Source: Pelecanus crispus (taxonomy: Eukaryota > Chordata > Aves > Pelecaniformes > Pelecanidae). Taken from it: DNA of 64,000 nt. The DNA lies in contig NC_134655.1 in the NCBI RefSeq assembly GCF_030463565.1, forward strand, positions 7,576,372 to 7,640,371. The letters are read 5' to 3'. The translations under genes were made by a program, and so were the position numbers. Shown in pieces: positions 33,551 through 44,305 of this stretch. Position 1 is the first letter of the stretch; every line of letters begins with the position of its first letter. The notes beneath the pieces were generated by a model. The model had not been told where the DNA came from, ran no database searches, and saw only the letters and a list, made by a program, of their open reading frames with translations.

Positions 33551-36500
33551 CTGAAAAGAAGGGAGATTTAAGTGTAATTTTTGAGGGAGCAGAGAAGCGG
33601 GCAGTGCTTTCCTGTTCAGTAAAAATCATTAGTAATGGGTTCACTGTTCCCAGGCGTCTGAGTGCATTTGCCTGATCTCCGTTGTGGTCTCTCGGGATGC
33701 TGAAGCTGAGCCTTCCTGTGCCTCAGAGGGACAGGATCACGTCAGCGTTCTGCACTGCACTGTGCCTCTTGGGTTGATTAGCCAGGACAAGTAACACCGG
33801 ATAATGGGACTCTCGCATACTTTCTGCTATTCTAAAAACCAGCCTATGGCTTGTAATAAGAAATCGGTGATATTCCTCAGATCTGTGTGCTCAAAGGACG
33901 TGCAGACCTGGCGTCTGGGGCTGCTACTCTTGCTCGGCCAGCAGCAGTGTGATAATAGGAGTCGTGCCTGCCTCGCCTTCCATTTCAGCTTTTGTTGTGA
34001 AAGTGCGTTACCTCCTAACGCTGTACCGCCCGGCTGTCCTGGTTTCGGCTGGCATGGTGCTGTGCTTTGGATTTAGTATGAGAAGAATGTTGATAACACA
34101 CTGATGTTTTAGTTGTTGCTAAGTACTGCTTATGCTAGTCAAGGACTTTGCAGCTTCCCATGCTCTGCCAGGTGCACAAGAGGCCGGGAGGGGGCACAGC
34201 CAGAATAGTTGATCCAAATTGGCCCAAGGGCTATTCCATACCATATGGCGTCATGCTCAGTATAGAAACTGGGGGGGGTTGGCCGGGGAGCAGCGATCGC
34301 TGCTCGGGAACTGTCTGGGTGTCGGTCAGTGGGTGGTGAGCAGTTGCATTGTGCATCACTTGCTTTGTATATTATTATTACTATTATTATGTTATTATTA
34401 CTACTACTATTTTACTTTATTTCAATTATTAAATTGTTCTTATCTCAACCCAGGAGTTTTTACTCACTCTTACTCCTCTGATTCTCTCCCCCATCCCATC
34501 GGGGCAGGGGGAGTGAGCGAGCGGCTGCGTGGTGCTTAGTTGCTGGCTGGGGTTAAACCATGACACCGGTGCAAGACCAAAGCAGTGCTGGCCAACATGT
34601 TCAGAAATAGCCACTGATGTTGGACTGCTCTGTTTTGAGCCACCCAGCCTGAAGTGGGTTTTGTCATAGCTTTGACAGAAGCCCCATCCTTTTCCTCTTG
34701 TGCCACCAAACCCCTGACTTCCCTAATGCCCTGGGAAAATGCTGGTGTTGAGACCTTCTCTGGGCATTAGCAAAGCCAGTCTGAGTCTCCAGATGATAAA
34801 TGTAATCATTCCTATTGCTGGCAAGGGGGAACCGGAGTCCCCAGGGATTTCCTGCAGTTTGTCAGAGACGGAAATAGAGCGCTGTAATCCCAGTGCCCAT
34901 GGCCTCCCTCCTGCCTGCATCTGCCCAAAATAGCCAGAAAGCACATCTGTACTCTGTGTGGCAGCTCCTGCCCTCTCCTTCCCAAGGAGACATAACAAAG
35001 ATGCTGGAGTCCTTACTTACGTGAGTGATCTTGCCGTAGTAGGGATAATACATGAGATCAAATGTCCCGTTTCCAGGGTAGAAGTCCACCGATCTGAGAT
35101 TGCTCTCATTGCCTTTCTGTGATTGGAAAAAAAAATAAAGGTACACACATAGCACGTGGGATGCAAAATACAGCTCCCTTCAGAGTAAGGTGAAGGAGCT
35201 TTAATACAGACACCTCTTGCAAATCCACGTCAGGGCTCGGCTGTGCCCGCCTGCCTGCACGCAGCGTGTTTGCTGGGAGAGCCAGCTGCCGCTGCCGCCA
35301 GCCAGAGCATAACGGTGCTATGAAGGCACAGGCGAGGGTTACAGAATTTGCTGCTATCGATCCCTCCCTGCGCTTGCCTGCTGCTTTATTGCTCTCTAAG
35401 GATACGATCCAGCTGCTGCCCGGGCAGTGGGAGCCCTTCCTTCACCCTGTTGCTGTTGGCTCGCAGGGTGCTCCCCAGGACTGAGGGTCCTGCGGAGTGG
35501 GTGGGGATGGATGTGAGCAGCTCCTGCCTCTTCCCTGCCAGCTCCAGGCTCCGGCTGGCACCCCAGCACCCAGCCCTGCGGGCCTGCCCTCAGGGGCTGA
35601 GCAGGGCACTGCTGGTGAGGCTGGCAGGAGCCGGCAGCGCTCGGAGGGTGAGGGCCAGGGTGGGAAGCAGGAGACTGGTGGCCCCTGCCGTTCTCAGCAG
35701 ATCGGCCCCCGCTTGCGCCCAGAGGCATCGGCAGCGCTGGGTCCTGGGAGTGCTTGGAACTAAGATGAGGACAGATATTGGTGGGGTCCATCAGAGGGAG
35801 ACATTTGGCCTTCTACACACCATGCTGCCAAGCACGAATGAAAGCAGTACCTGCACTTTGCAATCCACGCTGACGGGGACCCCAGCACCAGGGCGGTAGC
35901 CTATGATCTGCAAAAACAAAAGACATCCATGCTGGTATGAAATGCAGTGCCAAGCATGTGCCGCCTCCCTTCTCCAGGGCTTAAGCTCTTCTACGTGCCA
36001 GTCGCGTTGCTCAGGCCAGGAGTTTTGTGCCCCCAGAAGCAGGGTCTGCCACCCCGTGCAGTGCCGCTCACCCGTGCCCGAGAGTGGAGGCAGAGCAGAG
36101 CATCGGGAGAGCCCAGACTCCCTGGGGCAATACAGCCACTTCCCCACACAGCTCACACCCCCCCCAACATTTATTTTCCCAGCAGCGTGCACTGAGCCAC
36201 CATGCTATTAGAAGACTTCAAATAAACTCGATTCTATGAAAATTCCCATTATAAAGAGACTGGGGTCTGAGGTGTAGCCCTAAAGCTCAGCTCCTCCCAC
36301 ACAGGGGCCTGGCACAAGACTCTCCAAGCACTCAGGCCTCACCAAATCAAAACAAGCAAGTTTTGTGGTGTTTCTTTTTTATGTTTTCTAGCGGGTATGA
36401 GCCAGAAGGTTTTGGGATTCCAGTTCCCTTTTTCCCTGGAGGAATGGAGGAGTTTCAGTCCCTGCATGGTCTTTACTCTATCGCACTGGGATGCACTGAA

Positions 36501-39500
36501 GGAAGCAATTAAGACAACCGGCTTCCTCTGTACCCGGTTCATCTTCAGCAGGATGCAGGGCTGGCCTTTAGAGTAGCCAAACGTTGGGTCCTCAATGCCA
36601 GAGCAGTTCTGCAGCAGTGAGCGCTTGAACTGGCAGGCCTTCTTCTCCTCGCTTTCATTGCCCCCTTGGATGAAGTACTGTCCTGAGACACACTCGATGT
36701 TCTTCTCCTCTTGAACTTTGTCATCATAAGCTGGTGGGGACCAAGAGATTTGTTAACATTTCTTGAGACCTGCATAGACCCACGCTCTCAGAGTACATCC
36801 ACATATCAAGGGAGAAAGTCCCACCTGGAAAGGCAAGGCTCCCTCCCACAGACGCTCCTGTGACCACCTTAGGAGCCTCCCTTTCTAGACAGGGGTCGTG
36901 AGATGCCAGGAGGAGACCCCTGCACTGTGTGCGTGTGTGCGTGGATGCGAACAACTTGCCAGCCTGACTCCTGGGGTGCCTAAAAGCTTACCTGCTAGAA
37001 AGTGGCGCATGCTGTCCACGTAGGGTTGCCACGTGCTGGGCTGAGAGACATTGAAGGCAATAGTGAACCCATTCAAGTATGGTCTGATCATTACTCCTGG
37101 AGGAGGAAGCAGACCCTGTTAGAGCAGACATGGGTGGACTGGCCACAGGCTTGGGGTGCATGTTGCAGGGGCTGGTTGCACTGCGGCTGGGCTTGGGGCT
37201 GGGCACAAGAGCAGCAGCACCAGCTCACAACTAAACTCTCTCCTCAACCTGGTGATCCCTCACCTCCATTTCACACCCAGAGAACGCCGTGCACATCGAA
37301 ATATCCCAGGCAACATGGGAGACCGGGAGGGTCTCAGCAGCGCTGCAGGGAAGAGATGGGCTTGGGGCTGCACACAGAGGCTGAGGGGGCCCCCGTGCTC
37401 CCAGCCGCACAGCCAGCTCCAGGCAGGGAGCCGGGCGAGGGGCCTTGTGTTCCCCACCAACACGAAAACACAGGGAAAATGCTGCTTCTGTCATAGGGAA
37501 AGGAGTTTTTGAACATTATCTCGCCAGGACTCCCCCAAATAATAATGCATAAAAGCTACTCTTGATTTACATTTTATGTTGAAGATATGAGGTATAAAGG
37601 AGCAGCAACTGAAATGAATGGGCATCACCTATGAAACGCCTAAACTTGCTCATTTACCTTGAGACTAATCAGCATATAATTAGCATAATTAGATTAGCAA
37701 TTATTATAATTAGAATGACTGCTTCACATGGGGCTATTTAAGATGCCTGATCCTTTGCAGAGAAGCTGCAGCACTGTCAGTGCCCTGAGGTAAGCGATAA
37801 CACCCAGTGTTATGGAGGGCTGCCTGACCGTAGGAGTGTACAGCCCCAGCAGGGCTTTACCCGCAGTCCCTGCCATGCCATTTTGGTAGCACTTTGCTGG
37901 GCGAGTGCCAGCAGAGGTGCCCGAGGCTGGGCCAGCGGGGGTACCTACCTGGCGGAGACACGCGGTCCCGGTACGTGGGCGTGTAGGGGCTCAGCGTGAG
38001 CAGCATCACGTACATGCAAAAGGCAAACATTCCCGCCAGGCACGTGTAGAAGATGAAGTAAAACAGTAAGATCAAGCCTGCAAAAGAGAGAGGGCATGTT
38101 GCTGTTAACGCAACCAGAGCACGTCCCCTGGGCTGTGTCCCACGGGGATGCACAGCCACGCTCAGCATGGCGTCCTCTGCAGCTGAGTCCATCATGGTGG
38201 TGGGAGCTCGCAGCCCCCCTCCGCACACAGACCCTGGCATTTTTGGGTGCAGGACTCAGCCAGACACACTCCCTTGCCCGGGGCTAGGGCAGCTGCCTTT
38301 TGGCTCTGTACCCCTTTCTGCTGCATGGCCCTTCCCAGAGCTGGGTCAGGACCGGGTCCATGTGTCTGCCTGCCCCGGCTCTCTCCAACAGACAGACCCA
38401 ACCTTGGCTCTTGCCCTTCCCACCCGCTCCTGGCATGGTCACACACAAGGGTAACCAGTGGCTTCAGCATGTCCAAATTCCCGATGAGGGCTGTGGGGCG
38501 ATGCTCCTGCCCCGACTCCTGTCACCTGTGCGGCAGGGACCCCAGCGCTGGGACTGGAGTGAGCGGCATCACTTGGGGGCTGCGGCACCGCTGCCCGTTT
38601 CACAGCCCTGCCATCCAAGGAATGGGTTTGTTTTTCCTCTGGACCAGGCTGACGGCTGAGGATGTCTCAAGAGGCCACGGCCTATGAATAAAACCCAGCA
38701 GCTCAGAAAGCAAAGTGAAGCCCTAACCCAAACATTTCCCAGGAGAAACGTGCAGGCAGCTCGGAGGGAGCCCTGGGAACACAGATGTGCGCTCCTGACG
38801 TGCTTCTGCCGGGACCACGGTGCTGGGAACAACTGCAGGGCCGTGTCCTGCTGTGGGCCGAGCCGGGGTGGATGGGACCGTCACCGCTGCTGGTGGCACA
38901 GCAGGGACAATGTCCAGCCCTCCACAGTGATGCTGGGACGGTGCCTCTGCACCAGCCTGGCGGGGCTGGAGCTGCCGCTGGGGTGTCGAGCCGATGTTTG
39001 TTGGGACGCGGTGCTGCTATCGTTCCTGTTCTTATGTTTCCTACAATGCAGCAGGAAGCATTGTCACCGGCAGAGCCGGAGGTGCAGCCTTTCCCAGGGG
39101 CTGGGGCCCCCAGTGGTGGCCCTGTGGCCAGCCAGCTCCCTGCATTTTGGCAGCACAAGTCCCCTGAGCCCCGCCATCCCTGGGGAACACCTTCAGGGCC
39201 AGCACAGGCTGGGCAAACTCCTTCCTCCTCACCCATAAGATGAGAGCAGGAAAGTTCAGCTGCATTCACCTCCAAATACTCTCATTTTAAAAGAAAATTT
39301 GATTTTCACAGTAGCTTCAATGCTTCTTTCCTGCCCCCGTGTACAGGCACGAGAGCACACACGTGTGCAGCCAGGGGTATGTGTGTCCATAGGGCAGCGG
39401 GGCCGTATAGCTCACCATGATGCTCCCAGGGCGCAGGAGGACACTGCACCCTCCTCGAGGCTGTAGATAAATAACTTCCAGCAGCAGCCAGCCCGGGCCA

Positions 39501-42500
39501 CGTGCACACCAGCCTGAGCAAGCCCTCTCACGGGGCTTTTCTCAGCACCTGGAAGAGCCTCCAGAGACGCAAACCCACATCTCTAAGGACTGTCACCCCC
39601 GTACCATTCCCACACTCCAGTCTGCGCCTTCCCATCCAGCCCATGGCCGGAAAAGGGCACGGGGGAGAAAATGTGGATTTCAAGGCCTGCCCTAGACTCA
39701 TGCTTGCGGGTTTTCCACCCCCTCCAGCACTCGTGGGCAGTTGCCTTTGTTTCTCCTGGCTGTCCCTGCAGGCTTTGCAGGAGACCCAGAGCGCTTGGCG
39801 GGGGCAACGGCAGGCTGCGGGGCTTGCGAGCGCTTTGCCAGTGCCAGCTGGCCAAGGGCTGCAAATGCTGAGCAGCAGCCCCTGATAATTTGCAGCCTTA
39901 TGCTGGTGCTGATGTGCACATGATGCTGGGCTAAGGTTGGGGATTTTCACTCTGCTGCGGGGGCTATGCCCTGTCAGGAGAACAGAGCTGCAAAGGTAGA
40001 CAGCATCGCATGCTGTGGCACCTTGGTCTCGGACTGAGCTTGCAGCAGTGCTCGCCCCGCAGCTGTGGGCTGCTTTTAACCACCCGGGGCACCTCCAGGC
40101 TCAGCGATAATTTTTGGAGGCCACATGGATACAGATAAAATAGGCAGGGCGCTCAGAACCCTCACTGGCACATCCCAGCCCACCAGCCCCGACAGCACAT
40201 GCGGGCTCTGCTGTGGGCACCACGTCACATTCCGGGAAGCTGCGGGGCGACGGCGATGACCAGCCCTTCCCACCCCAGAGACAGGGTGCACACAGGCAAG
40301 GAGGGCTGCTCGGCCCTGCGGTGTGCACCCTCCCCGAAATGCCTGCCGCGTGACTCGGGCGCTCTTCTCCACCACCACCGATGACCCCAAAGCCACCTCC
40401 CCATGGGCTCCTGACCAATACAGGCAGGAGCCAGGTCGCTGGCAGCAGCAGGGGTGTGTGGCTGTGGCAGACTGACCTGCAGCCCCTGCGCTTGCTGGGG
40501 CTCTTAATTTCTTCCCAGTACAGAGTCTGGGCAGCCCAAAATCTTTGCTTTCATATTCTCAGTAAACATTAATATCCAGACCAAGGGCAACTTTCCCAAG
40601 GTTTCCTGCTTGTCCTCCTCGCTAGTTCTTTATTGCACTATTTAGAAACATCTACCCTGAAAACGTGGGATGGGGGTGGTCAGTCCAAGCTATCAAGGAC
40701 CTTCACAGGCAAGTGCATCCATCGTGAAGCAGAAAAGGCAACGGTCACCGAAAGCAGGGCTTGAGCAAGGACCTACCCCAGCTCTTGGCCGTTCTCCCCA
40801 GGCACGTTCTCTCCTCTGGGTTCCACAGGAACATCTTCATCTCCCCAGCCAGGTCTGCCCAGGTTTTGTTCCCCATCTCTGCCTTGGTCTTGTCCTCCGC
40901 TCTGTCAGGATCCTGGACCTTCTCCGCGTGCTTATTTTCCTGGAAGAGTTACAGAACACAACCCCCACATGCAAGCTGAACATCTCATTGGCCAAAAATA
41001 AATGCAAAAGCACTTAATAGCTGGAAATGTTTCAAATTTCCATTTTCCCATCATCACTCTTGAGTTAGAGAGAGGCAGTTTTGGCTGTTCTGACTTAAGA
41101 TCGCTTAGATCCCAGCATCCATTTTTCCATGACACGTACATCATTGCCGTCACACAGGGTACTGTCTCCTTGTCCTGGCATTTACAGAAACTCATCTTTT
41201 TCCACCTGCGTGAACATGACCAAAGAAAACCTATGATCTGGGGGAGGGCCAGGGCTGTTCCCACGCTTCTACAACGTCTCCGAGCTCAAGTGCATGTTTT
41301 CTGTGCTACCACAGATGACAGCAGGCAGCATTATTTAAGAGGCCATCCCGTTTGTTTTTCTTGGCATGTGAGCAAGTGTTTAGTCTTTGGAGAAATCCCT
41401 GTGTTGTTATTTTTTTAATTACATGAAGTTCCAGGGAAAAGCATCTCCCCAGGCGGCGAGAGTTTGCTTTGTGCCTCAGTGGTGAAAACCCATTTGTCTG
41501 GAGCGCGGGAACACAGATCTCTCTGTAGCTGCACCTGGCCAAGAGTCGCTTGAGACAAGACACGGCAGCCATCCCTAACGCCCCTTGAACCTGGGCAGGC
41601 TCTACTGTCCTGGTTTCGGCTGGGATAGAGTTAATTTTCTTCCTAGTAGCAGGCATAGTGCTCTGTTTTGGATTTAGTAGGAGAAGAATGTTGATAACAC
41701 GCTGATGTTTTTAGTTGTTGCTGAGTACTGCTTATGCTAGTCAAGGACTTTGCAGCTTCCCATGCTCTGCCAGGTGCACAAGAAGCTGGGAGGGGGCACA
41801 GCCAGAATAGTTGATCCAAACTGCCCAAAGGGCTATTCCATACCATATGGCGTCATGCTCAGTATAGAAACTGGGGGGGGTTGGCCAGGGAGCAGCGATC
41901 GCTGCTCGGGAACTGTCTGGGTATCGGTTGGCGGGTGGTGAGCAATTGCATTGTGCATCACTTGCTTTGTATATTATTATTACTATTATTATTATTATGT
42001 TATTATTATTATTTTACTTTATTTTATTTCAATTATTAAACTGTTCTTCTCTCAACCCAGGAGTGTTTCTCACTCTTACTCCTCTGATTCTCTCCCCCAT
42101 CCCATCGGGGTAGGGGGAGTGAGCGAGCGGCTGCATGGTGCTGAGTTGCTGGCTGGGGCTAAACCACGACATCTACGTCTCCAAAAGCAGGCAGCAAGGT
42201 GGGAGAGGGTGCAGACCTCGCTTTGGGCTCGGGGCAGGACTGGGCCAGCTACTGCCAGGGAGAAGGGCTGACGCTGAGATCTGGATGGGTTCATCACCTC
42301 CCAGCACTTTAATGCAAATGCTGCTGCAGGGCTCAGCCGCTGCTGGCTGGGTCAGGGCCACGCTCGCCCACCCTGGCCACATCTCCCCGAGGCTGCTGTG
42401 CCTGCCGCGAGCGTGGCCCTGCAGCAGCTGCACCGGTGTGATTGCCCTGTGTCTGTGCCGAGGGCCATGGAAACCCACTGGCCGCGGGCACCTCTTGGAG

Positions 42501-44305
42501 CCAGGGCGGACCAGCGAGATATTCACACCCTGCGGGTCACCCTGGGGCAGCCGGGATGTGGCCGACAGCTTGGCAGAAAGTCTGGCTTGGAAACATCTTC
42601 GAATCGGGCTGGGGGTTAAAGTGTGCTCAGACACACAAATACTGCAAAACAGTGAGAATGGGGGGAGAGTACCGGCTCCAAAGCCCAAATTCATGCCTTG
42701 GAGAGCCTGGGCCAGACCCAGGGGGCTGTAAACCATCACCATCGCACTGATTGCCCCGATTGGACCCGGTTAAAGCCCCGGTGGGGCTCTTCTGGAGGCA
42801 TGCCTGCGTCAGAGTGCTGCTGCCGGCAAAATGCCCACGGCCGCCCGTACAGTGAAGGCAATGCTTGGCCCAGGTCCCACACCCCGGGCTGGAGCCCTTC
42901 CTGAGCCAGCTCCTGCACGGCCACAGCCCTGTGCGATGCAGGGCTGATGAAACCAGGGGATTTCGGAGCAGGGAAGCAGCAGCCCCAGCACAAGTCACCA
43001 GCAGGGATATGGGAGAGGAGGTGTGGGGGCTGCCGGCTGCCAGGACACCCATGGAGGAGCAAGTGATGGGAGAAGAGGAGGAGGAGGAGTTCTCCCTCCT
43101 CCTGCTCTCCTCCCCGTCAAGTAAAAGAGCTACCAGCAGCTGTTCTGGAAACATTTTCTCAGACTGCCAGAGTAGTGGGGACTGCTCGGAGGGACTCTGC
43201 ACTGATGCTTGGTGCTGCTTTGGGCAAAGCCCTTTGAATTTCACACCAGCTGCAGCTCGGAGGCAGTGACGGGCAGCAGTGAGGGCAGCACATGGGCAAT
43301 AGGCAGAGCCCTCACCCAGAAGCTGCTACTGATGCTTATTGCTGCGGGGGGAGACAGGGACACCCCCCCATGGGCTCCCACCTGGGCAACCCCACGGCTC
43401 TGCCCTGCAGAAGGCTTTTGCAAGGAAGGAAAGGTTTCCAGCTCTCCTGGCTCTATGCTGCATATTCAGCACTTGGTGAAGGGTCCCATCCTGCCCACTG
43501 GGAGAGGCCACGGGGGCTCCGTGGAGGTGCAGGAAGGCTGAGGGGGGGCCGGGCTCTCCCCACAGGCAGGGAGGTCCGTGTGGGGCAGCCGCTGGAGGCT
43601 GGTGGAAGTCCCTGAGCTAGGGAGCTGGGTTAGCTCTGGATTGCAACACCTCCCAGGTGTTTTATCTTTGCAGCCGAGGAACAGAGATGGTCTCGGGGCA
43701 GTCCCTTGCACCTGCACAAGGGGTAAAAGAAATGGCAGGAGCTGGGGTAGGAGTGTGCCAGCACAGGGAGGGGGCACAGCCACGGTGGGACCTGTTGGGA
43801 CACTGGACAGCCCCCGGCTGCTGCCTGCCATGGCAGCTGGGGTGACTCTGGGCGGCAAAGCAAAGCCGGGGTTCATCCCTGGGGCGATCACGCTGTGCTG
43901 ATGGTCGTGGGTGCCCTGAGGGAGGCCGGGGTCTTTCCCCCATCCTCACCCTGGACCAGGTCAGCTCTCAACGGCGGGTTCCTCCTGCTGAAAGCCAAGT
44001 GTGCAGAGGGTGGCCCATGCCCAGGCCCATCCCTCCTAGCCCCCCTCCACTACCCAGGACCACCAGCCAGACCCTCTGCTGCCTTTTTCCCCCCTCAGTG
44101 CAAAGTGCTTACACTTTGCCTAAGGGACAAAGCAGCATTTCTGAAAGCAAGGTAGCTATATTTATCAGCCATGAAGCAGGTCCTGAGCAGCAGCCCCCAC
44201 CTCGCCACTCAGAGAGTGGCCAGCAGCCCCCAAAAGACTCACCGCCTTCCGGCTGGGGCTCCTGTGCTGGCCCTCCATGCTCCCGGCGCTGGCATTCCCA
44301 TCCAT
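33389..44305 (-). CDS. ATP1B4: ATP1B4, Na,K-ATPase beta-4 type subunit (whole gene)
   Basis: Beta-subunit family member read right to left. CDS order: 44305-44243, 40939-40777, 38077-37949, 37096-36992, 36730-36534, 35907-35851, 35116-35021, 33550-33389; all joins keep phase, giving about 323 residues. Type II membrane protein: short cytoplasmic N-terminus, the juxtamembrane motif [18 protein letters not shown], one transmembrane helix ([20 protein letters not shown]), then an ectodomain with six cysteines for the three conserved disulfides and six N-glycosylation sequons. In birds and other non-eutherians this protein is thought to act as a true pump beta subunit; in placental mammals it became a nuclear-membrane protein with a long acidic N-terminus. 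That acidic stretch is absent here. Lies tail to tail with LAMP2 and head to head with TMEM255A. Two antisense solo LTRs sit in introns 1 and 7. Confidence 0.94.
34035..34565 (+). mobile_element. Solo LTR in ATP1B4 intron 7
   Basis: A 531-bp LTR beginning TGTCCTGGTTTCGGCTGG and ending TTAAACCATGACA, homologous along its length to the LTR at 41606-42171. Flanks CCGGC (34030-34034) and CCGGT (34566-34570) look like a 5-bp target duplication with one change. Compared with the other copy it lacks about 33 bp near its 5' end. It contains an 18-bp perfect palindrome (34288-34305) around GCGATCGC, an ATT-rich microsatellite (34370-34410) and ATTAAA before the 3' end. Resembles LTRs common in neoavian genomes (TguLTR5-like, from memory). 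Antisense to ATP1B4. Confidence 0.88.
35021..35116 (-). CDS. ATP1B4: ATP1B4 exon 7
   Basis: 32 codons, phase 0 at both ends, from [20 protein letters not shown] to [12 protein letters not shown]. The YYPYYGK motif is a beta-subunit hallmark. Acceptor AG at 35118-35117; donor GTAAGT follows 35021. Confidence 0.95.
35851..35907 (-). CDS. ATP1B4: ATP1B4 exon 6
   Basis: 19 codons, phase 0 at both ends: [19 protein letters not shown], with a conserved disulfide cysteine. Acceptor AG at 35909-35908; donor GTACTG follows 35851 and is weaker than its neighbours. Confidence 0.94.
36534..36730 (-). CDS. ATP1B4: ATP1B4 exon 5
   Basis: 197 bp, phase 1 in and phase 0 out. Encodes [20 protein letters not shown] through [20 protein letters not shown] to [11 protein letters not shown]. 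Four of the six disulfide cysteines lie here, along with the family motif CQFKRS and the sequon NCS. Donor GTACAG. Confidence 0.95.
36992..37096 (-). CDS. ATP1B4: ATP1B4 exon 4
   Basis: 105 bp, phase 1 in and out. Encodes [20 protein letters not shown] and [14 protein letters not shown]. The PGVMIRP join to exon 3 matches the family. Acceptor AG at 37098-37097, donor GTAAGC. Confidence 0.95.
37949..38077 (-). CDS. ATP1B4: ATP1B4 exon 3 (transmembrane helix)
   Basis: 129 bp, phase 1 in and out. Encodes the single transmembrane segment, which contacts the alpha-subunit M7 helix in pump complexes, followed by [19 protein letters not shown] and SPP. Acceptor AG at 38079-38078, donor GTAGGT. Confidence 0.95.
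38078..40776 (-). other. ATP1B4 intron 2
   Basis: A 2.7-kb GC-rich intron. Many overlapping open frames occur on both strands (for example 38684-39238 and 38703-39275) because stop codons are rare in GC-rich DNA; none has family features or splice context. No repeat recognised. Confidence 0.6.
40777..40939 (-). CDS. ATP1B4: ATP1B4 exon 2
   Basis: 163 bp, phase 0 in and phase 1 out; acceptor AG at 40941-40940, donor GTAGGT. Encodes a charged cytoplasmic stretch ([20 protein letters not shown]) and the juxtamembrane motif [20 protein letters not shown] before W. The motif aligns with the FLxRTGxSW region of beta subunits, which identifies the exon. Confidence 0.9.
40940..44242 (-). other. ATP1B4 intron 1
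   Basis: About 3.3 kb. Apart from the solo LTR at 41606-42171 I see only GC-rich unique-looking sequence, including a short GAG/GGA run near 43077-43092. Open frames such as 42135-42731 and 42627-43244 lie on opposite strands over each other and have no supporting features. Confidence 0.55.
41606..42171 (+). mobile_element. Solo LTR in ATP1B4 intron 1
   Basis: A 566-bp LTR beginning TGTCCTGGTTTCGGCTGG and ending AAACCACGACA, flanked by a perfect 5-bp target-site duplication TCTAC at 41601-41605 and 42172-42176. Same family and orientation as 34035-34565, and more complete at the 5' end. Contains the same 18-bp palindrome (41890-41907), an ATT microsatellite (41972-42013) and ATTAAA near 42035. 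No internal viral genes. Antisense to ATP1B4. Confidence 0.92.
44243..44305 (-). CDS. ATP1B4: ATP1B4 exon 1 (N-terminus)
   Basis: 21 codons starting MDGNASAGS and ending [10 protein letters not shown], then donor GTGAGT in phase 0, which fits exon 2 exactly. G at -3 and +4 supports this start; an internal in-frame Met (MEGQ) is possible. A CCCACCCAG just before the ATG could be a splice acceptor of a coding exon with an upstream noncoding exon. The assignment rests on phase, position and splice site, since this part is poorly conserved in the family. Confidence 0.7.

Noticed and set aside
40932-41264. 110-residue minus-strand frame overlapping ATP1B4 exon 2 acceptor
   Set aside because: No match to the beta-subunit family; the true exon 2 is the adjoining 40777-40939 segment in another frame.
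34035-42171. A provirus bounded by the two related LTRs
   Set aside because: Each LTR has its own flanking duplication, and ATP1B4 exons lie between them with no viral genes.
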